NCBI GenBank assembly: GCA_963801035.1
Contig: CAWDDF010000009.1
Span: 62,001-126,000, forward strand
Length of the DNA: 64,000 nt
Direction: 5' to 3'
Origin: JACCZX01 sp963801035
GTDB lineage: Bacteria; Pseudomonadota; Gammaproteobacteria; Burkholderiales; Burkholderiaceae_F
The notes under the pieces are model-generated. The model saw nothing but the letters and a program-made list of their open reading frames with translations. It did no database searches and was not told the origin of the DNA. The translations under genes and the position numbers were made by a program. This document shows, piece after piece, positions 58,044 through 64,000 of the stretch (its first letter is position 1; the number at the start of each line of letters is the position of its first letter).

Positions 58044-59117
58044 ATGACCGAACGTCGCGACCTGACCCGAACGCTGCTTGGCGTGCTTTGCATTGGGGTG
58101 TTGATCGCAGCTGCACTCTGGATTGTGCGGCCGTTCGTCGCTGCGGGAATCTGGGCGACAACGATTGCCGTCGTGACCTGGCCGTTGCTGATTCGAATGC
58201 AGCGGAGCATGTGGAACAAGCGCGCTCTTGCGGCCGCTGCGATGATCTTTCTGCTGGTATTGGTGTTTGTCATTCCCTTGACGCTCGGTATAGGCGCGCT
58301 CGTGTCACATGCCGACGACATCGCGGACCAGATACGTTCGATCACGAGCACGGCAATTCCACCGCTGCCGCAATGGGTGGCGCAACTTCCATTGGTCGGA
58401 CCTGAACTTTCGGCGGCGTGGCTGGCAGCGCGCGCCGAAGGCGTCGAGGCGTTTCTGGCGCAGCTGCGTCCCTATGCGAGCGGAGTCACCGCCTGGCTAT
58501 TCGCGGAGATCGGAACCGCCGGGTATTTGATCGGGCAGCTCGTGCTGATTCCCGTCTTCGCCGCGTTCATGTATGTAAATGGAGAGAACTACGCCACGAC
58601 CTTGTTGCGGTTCGGATTTCGCGTGGGCGGACAGCAAGGCGAGTCGCTGATCATGTTGGCAGCAAATGCGATTCGCGGTGTCGCCTTGGGTGTCGGACTG
58701 ACCGCGATCATTCAAGCAGCGCTCGGCGGAATCGGTTTGGCAGCCGCCGGCGTCCCGTTTGCAGGAATCCTGACCGCTGTTCTGCTCGTGCTTTGCATCG
58801 CGCAGATCGGCATGCTGGTCGTATTGATTCCTGCCGTTGTTTGGGTTTTCTGGAACGGTGATATCGGCTGGGGAATATTTCTGGCGATCTGGTCTTTCGT
58901 GGCCAGCATGCTCGACACCGTGCTGCGTCCGGTCCTTGTGAGTCGCAGCGCCGATCTGCCACTGCTGCTGATTTTCGTAGGTGTCATCGGCGGCTTCCTT
59001 GCGTTCGGCCTGCTAGGCATCTTCGTCGGCCCCGTCGTACTCGCCGTGGCGTATACGTTTTTAAAGACGTGGATCGAGCAGGCGCCGTCGCCGAAGACAC
59101 CTGCGGCTGCAAGCTAG
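58044..59117 (+). CDS. AI-2E/PerM-family membrane transporter
   Basis: I start at ATG 58044 (MTERRDLTRTLLGVL); the frame is open 83 codons further but those residues are soluble and unconserved. The 357-residue protein has about eight membrane helices, starting LLGVLCIGVLIAAALWIVRPF and including YLIGQLVLIPVFAAFMY and the C-terminal LLLIFVGVIGGFLAFGLLGIFVGPVVLAVAYTFL. The late LPLLLIFVGVIGGFLAFGLLGIF stretch is the family signature. Relatives include AI-2 exporter TqsA and PerM; the transported compound here is not known. Confidence 0.92.
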   Translation: MTERRDLTRTLLGVLCIGVLIAAALWIVRPFVAAGIWATTIAVVTWPLLIRMQRSMWNKRALAAAAMIFLLVLVFVIPLTLGIGALVSHADDIADQIRSITSTAIPPLPQWVAQLPLVGPELSAAWLAARAEGVEAFLAQLRPYASGVTAWLFAEIGTAGYLIGQLVLIPVFAAFMYVNGENYATTLLRFGFRVGGQQGESLIMLAANAIRGVALGVGLTAIIQAALGGIGLAAAGVPFAGILTAVLLVLCIAQIGMLVVLIPAVVWVFWNGDIGWGIFLAIWSFVASMLDTVLRPVLVSRSADLPLLLIFVGVIGGFLAFGLLGIFVGPVVLAVAYTFLKTWIEQAPSPKTPAAAS

Positions 59118-59275
59118 GTTCGCTTCACTGGACAACCGGCGAGTGGATGGAGAGGTGCTCGGATATCGTTGACTTCGAGGTCATTCCCAGTCATAACCTC
59201 AAAGCAGGCCGCTCGCGCAGTTCCCGATTGACACGCAAATCGTTCCGACACACGTAGCCGCAAAGGACAGTGAAG

Positions 59276-60271
59276 ATGAGAGTTGTTCTGCTTGGCCTAT
59301 TTGCATTTTCATTGAGCGGCTGTGCGACCGCGCCGATGAGCGGTCCGAAGGTTTCGATACTGGTCGATCTCGATCCGGCGAGTACTGAGCGCACGGTGAT
59401 CGTGGAGAGCATCACCGCAGATCGCGCCGGCGTGCTTTACCTGCCCGACCGGGTGACTGGAAATATTCTGCGCGTCGATCCTTCATCGCCGAAGCCGGTT
59501 GTTGTAGGAAGAATCGAGGCGCGGGAAGTCGATGGCAAGAAGGTCAACCCCGATCCTTCGGGCATCGCGTTCAATTCTCAGGGCGAGCTTTTCGTCGCGG
59601 TCGGTCCGTTCCGCGAGGTGGTGCGCATTCGAGGTGCTGACCTCAACCCGGCGAAGCCGGGGCTCGCGCAGACCTTCGCGACGGGCACGCCTGGCGCGAA
59701 TGGCATTGCGTTTGACCGACAAGGAAATCTTTTCGTCGGAGGCGGGGCCAGCGGCATCGTCTATCGCGTCGGTCCGAATGGCGGAGCAGCAGAAGCGGCG
59801 GTGCAAATCGACAAGCACGTGCGCACGCTTCCCGACGGAAAGACGCAGCAGCAGATTGTCGCCAATGGTCTTGCATTCGATTCCAACGGAGTGCTGCATG
59901 TCACAGACACCGCGCGCGGCGCAGTTTGGAAGGTCGTGATCGGTCCCGATGGCAAGGGTGCCAAACCGGTACTTCTGGCTCAGAGCCCGCTGCTCGAAGG
60001 TGCTGACGGTCTCGCGTTCGATCGCAGCGGCACGCTCTGGGTTGTTCCCAATGAACTTAACTCCCTCGCCACGGTGACCCCGGCCGGAGAAGTGCGAGAG
60101 GTCACGAAGAACGGCAGCAAGGGACCCTTGGAATTCCCGTCGGCGATCGTCTTCGTTGGCGATCGTGGCTACGTTTCCAACTTCGATACACCACGGCGCG
60201 ACAACATGGACGCTGCTGGTGGCACCGCCCGGGACGGCATTGGTTCTTCAATCGCGCAGATCTCACTTTAG
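59276..60271 (+). CDS. SMP-30/gluconolactonase-like beta-propeller lipoprotein
   Basis: The product (331 residues from ATG 59276; a GTG at 59270 is also in frame) has a lipoprotein signal MRVVLLGLFAFSLSGC and then six or so NHL/SMP-30-like blades: DRAGVLYLPDRVTGNILRVD, PSGIAFNSQGELFVAVG, NGIAFDRQGNLFVGGGASG, NGLAFDSNGVLHVTDTARG and DGLAFDRSGTLWVVPNELN. Such propellers bind a divalent metal and may hydrolyse lactones, or serve as periplasmic binding platforms. Localisation at the outer membrane is likely. It is a single gene with AAAGGA upstream. A spacer of 115 bases separates it from the attC-like element. Confidence 0.88.
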   Translation: MRVVLLGLFAFSLSGCATAPMSGPKVSILVDLDPASTERTVIVESITADRAGVLYLPDRVTGNILRVDPSSPKPVVVGRIEAREVDGKKVNPDPSGIAFNSQGELFVAVGPFREVVRIRGADLNPAKPGLAQTFATGTPGANGIAFDRQGNLFVGGGASGIVYRVGPNGGAAEAAVQIDKHVRTLPDGKTQQQIVANGLAFDSNGVLHVTDTARGAVWKVVIGPDGKGAKPVLLAQSPLLEGADGLAFDRSGTLWVVPNELNSLATVTPAGEVREVTKNGSKGPLEFPSAIVFVGDRGYVSNFDTPRRDNMDAAGGTARDGIGSSIAQISL

Positions 60272-60385
60272 GCGCGCCGCAGGCCGACCCTAACGAGTCT
60301 CAAAGCCAATTAGCAGCGATCTCTCTAAGCGCGCCGACAATACAAGATCAGGCGAATTGGCCCTTTACCGTGACTACAAACATGG

Positions 60386-60472
60386 GCCTAACCGAGCGCT
60401 CAACCGCACGGGCCGGCACGCGGCTTGTTATTCGCGAGTGTCGGCGCGCCCGCTGCTAGCAGTTTGTTAGAC
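60386..60472 (+). other. attC-like recombination site, upstream of a gene cassette
   Basis: The element starts with GCCTAAC (60386-60392), which fits the attC R'' consensus RYYYAAC, and ends with GTTAGAC (60466-60472), which fits the R' consensus GTTRRRY. After the first box comes CGAGC and then GCTCAAC, the spacing and type of an L'' box. A clear complementary L' box before GTTAGAC is not visible. The 87-base length is in the normal attC range. The ORF begins seven bases after GTTAGAC, as in integron cassettes. Confidence 0.6.
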
Positions 60473-60479
60473 ACCCGAG

Positions 60480-61049
60480 ATGACCACGTCAGCACCGCTC
60501 CCTGCCCTGGCCCCGCAAACCGTTCTACGGAACTACTTTCACGCGAAGGACGAGAACCGCCCCCACCTTCTCGAGCGTGTGTTCGAGCCAAGTGCTGAGC
60601 TGGCGGTGATCAACCATACCAGCGGCATATCTTTTCCTGCTCGCACAGTCGGGCGCGAGGCAATCGCTGATGTGCTCGTCCGGAACTTCGGCCAAAGCTA
60701 CGAGAACGTGTACTCCTTCTACTTGAGTCGCCCTCCCACTGACGCTGCGACGTTTTCCTGTTGCTGGCTGGTGGCAATGTCGGAGAAGGAGAGCAAGTCC
60801 GTACGGGTCGGCTGCGGCCGGTATGACTGGTTGTTTGCCAAAGCCGTTCCATACTTGGCAACGCACTTGACCATCACAATTCATGCAATGCAAGAGCTCC
60901 CGGCCACCGAGCTTGCTGCTGTTCTTGCGTGGGTCCAAGCGCTCAGCTATCCATGGTGTGCAGCAGAGGAAGTCGCACGCGACGCGCCGAGCATTGAGCT
61001 GCTGGCTCCAGTGCTGCAGCATCTAGCCACCAGTGAAGCAGGCGTCTAA
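60480..61049 (+). CDS. Cassette-encoded NTF2/SnoaL-like protein
   Basis: This 189-residue protein starts at ATG 60480, seven bases after the attC-like R' box. It has an NTF2-like fold: VLRNYFHAKDENRPHLLERVFEPSAELAVIN at the start, GREAIADVLVRNFGQSYENVYSFYLS, then CCWLVAMSEKESKSVRVGCGRYDWLF and a helical C-terminus. The function is unknown; SnoaL-like proteins are frequent cargo of integrons. The TAA stop (61047-61049) lies inside GTCTAAC, the first box of the next attC-like site, exactly as in gene cassettes. Codon usage differs from the flanking transporter and lipoprotein genes in having more TGT, AGC and CAT. Confidence 0.8.
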   Translation: MTTSAPLPALAPQTVLRNYFHAKDENRPHLLERVFEPSAELAVINHTSGISFPARTVGREAIADVLVRNFGQSYENVYSFYLSRPPTDAATFSCCWLVAMSEKESKSVRVGCGRYDWLFAKAVPYLATHLTITIHAMQELPATELAAVLAWVQALSYPWCAAEEVARDAPSIELLAPVLQHLATSEAGV

Positions 61050-61116
61050 CCCCTCGCTCCAGCCGACGTGCTACGGCATGCGGCCTTCGCACGACTGAAC
61101 TCAAACTTACGCCGCA
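61044..61116 (+). other. attC-like recombination site ending the cassette
   Basis: The element begins GTCTAAC (61044-61050), then CCCTC and GCTCCAGCCGAC, an L''-type half, followed by a GC-rich loop with ACGGCATGCGG, and then CTGAACTCAAAC, the typical L' half of attC sites. The terminal R' box should be GTTRRRY but reads CTTACGC, two changes from GTTAGGC. The site therefore looks like a real attC with a damaged final core, which would make it inactive for further cassette capture. Confidence 0.65.
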
Positions 61117-61159
61117 GAAATGCGTCGCGAGCGCAGGACCGCTTTCCTGTGCGCGCCGC

Positions 61160-62485
61160 TCACCACCCGATTGCGTTCGGTAACCACGTCGCGATCTTTG
61201 GAAACGTGAATACGAGGATCACGCCAAGAATCTGCAGCGCGACGAAGGGGATTACGCCAAGATAGATGTGGCGCGTCGTGATCTCCGGCGGTGCGACCCC
61301 GCGCAGGAAGAACAGCGCCCAGCCAAACGGAGGCGTCAGAAAGGATGTCTGAAGGTTTACGGTGATCAGCATCGCGAGCCAGACGAAATCGACGCCCGCC
61401 GCCGCGAAAATCGGCAAAAACAGCGGCACCGCGATGTAGCTGATCTCGATCCACTCGAGAAAGAAGCCGAGCACGAAGATCAGCGCCATCAGAAACCAGA
61501 TGTCTGCGTTGATTCCGCCGGGCAGCAGCTCGAACAGATTCTCGATCAGCTTCTCGCCCTGCAGTCCGCGAAACGCCAGGCTGAACACCTGCGCGCAGAT
61601 CAGAATGAAAAGCACCATCGCCGAGATGCGCGTGGTCGTCTGCATCACATCGCGCAGCACTTTCATCGAGAGCCGCCGCGCGAGCGCCACCACGAGAATC
61701 GAGCCGAGCGCGCCCATCGATGCTGCTTCCGTCGGCGCGGCGATGCCTCCGATGATCGAGCCCAGCACCGAGAGCACCAGCGCGAGCGGCGGCAGCGCGA
61801 CCTTGAACACGCGTGTCCACAGTGCGCGCCGCGATAGTGCATCGCGCTCGGCGCGCGGCACCGGCGGCATCAGATCCGGACGCAACAAACCGACGACGAC
61901 AATCCATGCGCAGTACAGCGCGGCGAGCATCAATCCAGGCATCACCGCAGCGGCGAACAATGTGCCGACGGACAGCTGCATGATGTCCGACAGCAGAATC
62001 AGCACCAGGCTCGGCGGAATGATCTGACCCAGCGTGCCGGAAGCGCAGATCGCGCCGCACGAGATCGCCGGTGAGTAGCCACGCCGCAACAACGTTGGCA
62101 GCGTGAGCAGCCCGAGTGTGATCACCGTCGCGCCGACGATTCCGGTGGTGGCGCCCATCAATACGCCGACGCCGATGATTCCCAGTGCCATGCCGCCGCG
62201 CATGCCACCCGCGAGGTGCCCGATCACGTCCAGCAGGTCTTCGGCAAGGCGCGACTTCTCGAGCATCACACCCATGAAGACGAAGAGCGGAATGGCAAGC
62301 CACTGGTAGTTGGCGACGACGCCATATATTCGTGCTGGCAGCAACGCGAATAATGTTTCGCCAAACCCCAGAAAGCCGAAGATGAACCCACTCGCGGCCA
62401 GCGTGATACCGACCGGCACACCGGTCATCAGCAGAGCGAAGAAGCCGAGCAATAAACCGATCGCGAGCCACTCCTGCGGGCTCAT
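61160..62485 (-). CDS. dctM: TRAP transporter large permease subunit (DctM)
   Basis: This 441-residue integral membrane protein has about twelve helices and the DctM landmarks: MSPQEWLAIGLLLGFFALLMTGVPVGITLA at the start, LFVFMGVMLEKSRLAEDLLDVIGHL, LGQIIPPSLVLILLSDIMQLSVG and the late QTSFLTPPFGWALFFLRGVAPPE. With DctQ and DctP it forms a sodium-driven uptake system for organic acids. Its ATG overlaps the DctQ stop (four bases), so they are translationally coupled. The length is normal. The C-terminus faces the cassette element in opposite orientation. Confidence 0.95.
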   Translation of the reverse strand: MSPQEWLAIGLLLGFFALLMTGVPVGITLAASGFIFGFLGFGETLFALLPARIYGVVANYQWLAIPLFVFMGVMLEKSRLAEDLLDVIGHLAGGMRGGMALGIIGVGVLMGATTGIVGATVITLGLLTLPTLLRRGYSPAISCGAICASGTLGQIIPPSLVLILLSDIMQLSVGTLFAAAVMPGLMLAALYCAWIVVVGLLRPDLMPPVPRAERDALSRRALWTRVFKVALPPLALVLSVLGSIIGGIAAPTEAASMGALGSILVVALARRLSMKVLRDVMQTTTRISAMVLFILICAQVFSLAFRGLQGEKLIENLFELLPGGINADIWFLMALIFVLGFFLEWIEISYIAVPLFLPIFAAAGVDFVWLAMLITVNLQTSFLTPPFGWALFFLRGVAPPEITTRHIYLGVIPFVALQILGVILVFTFPKIATWLPNAIGW

Positions 62486-63027
62486 TGCGAATCGTTCGCG
62501 AAAGTGCGCTTAAGCCGCAGCGCCGAGCTGATCGCTTGAGCACCGGCCTGCAGTGCAAACACGGCGAATCCGATCGGAATCAGCGCCTTCAACATCCAGC
62601 GGTGCGTCAGTCCGCCGGGGTCGGACGAGATCTCGCCGATACTGTATGACTGCAAGACGTACGCGATTGAATAGCGGATCACCAGCACGGCGATTGTGAT
62701 TGCCAATAGTGCAGAGACCAGATCGACAATCGCTTTGCCGCGCGCCGAATAACGCGCGTAAAACACGTCGACGCGGACGTGTTCGCCCTTCAGCAGCGCG
62801 TACGTCATGCCGAACAGCACCAGCGGCGCGAGCAGGTGCCATTCGAGTTCCTGCGCCCATACCGAGCCGATGCTGAACGAGTAGCGCAGCAGCACGTCGA
62901 TGGCCATCAGCGCGACGATTGTGAGAGACAGCCACGAGGCGGCGCGGCCGATCGCATCGACCGCGCGCTCGACGGTTGTGACAAACACCCGCAGCGGCGA
63001 CTGGCCGCCGTGCGGCTGTGAACTCAT
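62482..63027 (-). CDS. dctQ: TRAP transporter small permease subunit (DctQ)
   Basis: This 181-residue membrane protein has four hydrophobic helices. They include AASWLSLTIVALMAIDVLLRYSF near 30-52, GSVWAQELEWHLLAPLVLFGMTYALLKGEHVRVDVF near 53-88, and SALLAITIAVLVIRYSIAYVLQSY. The WAQEL-type segment and HVRVDVFY are DctQ signatures. The subunit docks the DctP binding protein with the DctM permease. It begins six bases after the DctP stop and ends overlapping DctM. Confidence 0.95.
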   Translation of the reverse strand: MSSQPHGGQSPLRVFVTTVERAVDAIGRAASWLSLTIVALMAIDVLLRYSFSIGSVWAQELEWHLLAPLVLFGMTYALLKGEHVRVDVFYARYSARGKAIVDLVSALLAITIAVLVIRYSIAYVLQSYSIGEISSDPGGLTHRWMLKALIPIGFAVFALQAGAQAISSALRLKRTFANDSQ

Positions 63028-63033
63028 CAGCGA

Positions 63034-64000
63034 CTAGACCGTGATGATCTTGTCGTGGTACGGCCCTTCGCTGTAGGCAGACCACGCATCGAACTTCTTC
63101 TTGTACGCCATATACGAGTCGTGCACTTTTTTAGTCGTCGCATCCTTCGCGACCGCTTCGGCCAGTACCTGATTCGTCACCTCGCGCAGCCGCTTGATGA
63201 CTTCATCCGGCAACGGCCGTGCAAGCACGCCCTGATTCTTGATCAGATCTTCCATCGCTTCGGCGTTGTTGCGCTGGCACCAGGCTTCGCTGATCACGTT
63301 GCACGCAGCCGCCGCATTCTCGACGATCGCCTGCAAATCCTTCGGCAGCTTCTCCCAGGCCGCCTTGTTGATAAGCAGCTCGGACACTGTTGCCGTTTCG
63401 TGCCAGCCTGTCGTGTAGTAGTACTTGGCCGCCTTGTGCAACCCGAGCTTGCGATCCTGAAAGGGGCCTACGAATTCTGCGGCGTCGATGACGCCACGCT
63501 CGAGCGCCGGAAAAATTTCGCCGCCGGGCAGCAGTTTCACGTCCACGCCAAGCGCGGCGTACACACGGCCCGCCAGCCCCGGAATGCGCATCTTCAATCC
63601 CTTGAAATCAGCGCTCGACTTGATTTCCCTCTTGAACCAGCCGGTCATTTGCACACCGGTGTTGCCGCACGGAAACGCGACCATGCCGAACGGTGCGTAG
63701 ACCTCGTTCCACAAAGTCATGCCGCCACCGTCGTAAAGCCAGCCATTCATGCCCTGGAAGTTGAGGCCGAACGGAACCGCGGTGAAGTACTGGGCGGCGA
63801 ACGTCTTGCCGGTCCAGAAGTAACTGTTGGCGTGGTTCATCTCGACCGTGCCGGCGCGCACTGCGTCGAAGCCTTCGAGCGCGGGGATCAACTCACCTGC
63901 GCCGAATACTTGAATCTTCAGACGCCCGTTCGACATTGCCTCGATGCGCCTCGCGAGGTCGGTCGCGCTGCCCGGACCGTCCATGTAGAACGGCGCGCCC
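63034..64000 (-). CDS. dctP: TRAP transporter substrate-binding protein (DctP), truncated at the window edge
   Basis: The visible 322 residues lack the signal peptide and first strand, which lie beyond base 64000. The frame reads GAPFYMDGPGSATDLARRIEAMSNGRL, IQVFGAGELIPALEGFDAVRAGTVEM, then GMVAFPCGNTGVQMTGWFKREI, the conserved ligand-binding Arg region in LKMRIPGLAGRVYAALGVDVKLLPGGEIFPALERGVIDAAEFVGP, and YYTTGWHETATVSELLINKAAW. This is the DctP family that binds carboxylates, often 2-oxo acids or aromatic acids. The ligand is unknown. It is the first gene of the dctPQM operon. Confidence 0.95.
   Translation of the reverse strand, partial: GAPFYMDGPGSATDLARRIEAMSNGRLKIQVFGAGELIPALEGFDAVRAGTVEMNHANSYFWTGKTFAAQYFTAVPFGLNFQGMNGWLYDGGGMTLWNEVYAPFGMVAFPCGNTGVQMTGWFKREIKSSADFKGLKMRIPGLAGRVYAALGVDVKLLPGGEIFPALERGVIDAAEFVGPFQDRKLGLHKAAKYYYTTGWHETATVSELLINKAAWEKLPKDLQAIVENAAAACNVISEAWCQRNNAEAMEDLIKNQGVLARPLPDEVIKRLREVTNQVLAEAVAKDATTKKVHDSYMAYKKKFDAWSAYSEGPYHDKIITV

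Noticed and set aside
61268..61837. A 189-residue plus-strand frame over dctM
   Set aside because: Rich in Arg/His/Gln, antisense to membrane helices of an evident DctM protein.
1..64000. CRISPR arrays, tRNA or rRNA genes, transposases and phage genes
   Set aside because: I looked for regularly spaced direct repeats, cloverleaf-like GGTTCRA arms and transposase or integrase motifs, and saw none. Short tRNA genes could still be missed by eye.

Overview
The window is GC-rich and gene-dense and looks like the chromosome of a betaproteobacterium, most likely Burkholderiales. It carries a Bug/TctC-type solute-binding protein, a BPSS1780-like membrane protein, a PEP-CTERM protein, a RpoE-type sigma factor with an RseA-like partner, a TRAP transporter, and several hybrid histidine kinases without DNA-binding output. 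This assignment rests on gene content read by eye, not on a marker gene. I see no rRNA, tRNA, CRISPR array, transposase or phage genes.

Layout. 0-6.6 kb: fasciclin protein, ECF sigma factor with a short anti-sigma factor, secreted and membrane proteins, and a PEP-CTERM protein. 6.7-12.6 kb: signalling genes, namely an RsbQ-type hydrolase coupled to a PAS histidine kinase, an orphan pilin, a MASE4 hybrid kinase split by a frameshift, and an unlisted 38-residue membrane protein. 12.7-20.5 kb: scattered metabolic genes (GhrA-type reductase, secreted methyltransferase, Bug protein, FAD monooxygenase, serine hydrolase, ABM-domain protein) with repeat and pseudogene fragments between them. 21.1-29.1 kb: the most interesting region. 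Translationally coupled genes encode a thermostable-hemolysin (GNAT-like) protein, an acyl-adenylating enzyme, a TenA/heme-oxygenase-like diiron oxidase, an SDR and an exported TPR-like protein, followed by a two-component system and a Baeyer-Villiger-type monooxygenase. This reads as a self-regulated biosynthetic locus for an unknown small, probably lipid-derived, molecule. 29.3-35.6 kb: DUF3500 protein, VOC protein, TolA-like TonB protein, threonine aldolase, alpha/beta hydrolase. 35.7-43.4 kb: MalT-like regulator, ArsR with two SRPBCC proteins, and an NmrA/cytochrome c/MBL operon, with many one-base frameshifts. 43.4-60.3 kb: two more hybrid kinases, stress and envelope proteins, and redox enzymes. 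60.4-61.1 kb: a single gene flanked by integron attC-like sites. 61.2-64 kb: a DctPQM TRAP transporter operon running off the right edge.

Three structural themes stand out. First, a methyltransferase-VOC gene pair is present twice (about 14.8-15.9 and 30.5-31.3 kb) with complementary internal deletions: each copy keeps one gene intact and has lost the middle of the other. A DUF3500 gene has a similarly gutted second copy at 20.7 kb. Second, a short repeat resembling the 5' end of the serine hydrolase gene occurs four times. Third, at least 13 isolated single-base insertions and one deletion break otherwise well-conserved frames, nine of them within 36.7-41.1 kb. This may be sequencing error, so the frameshifted genes should not be taken as proven pseudogenes.
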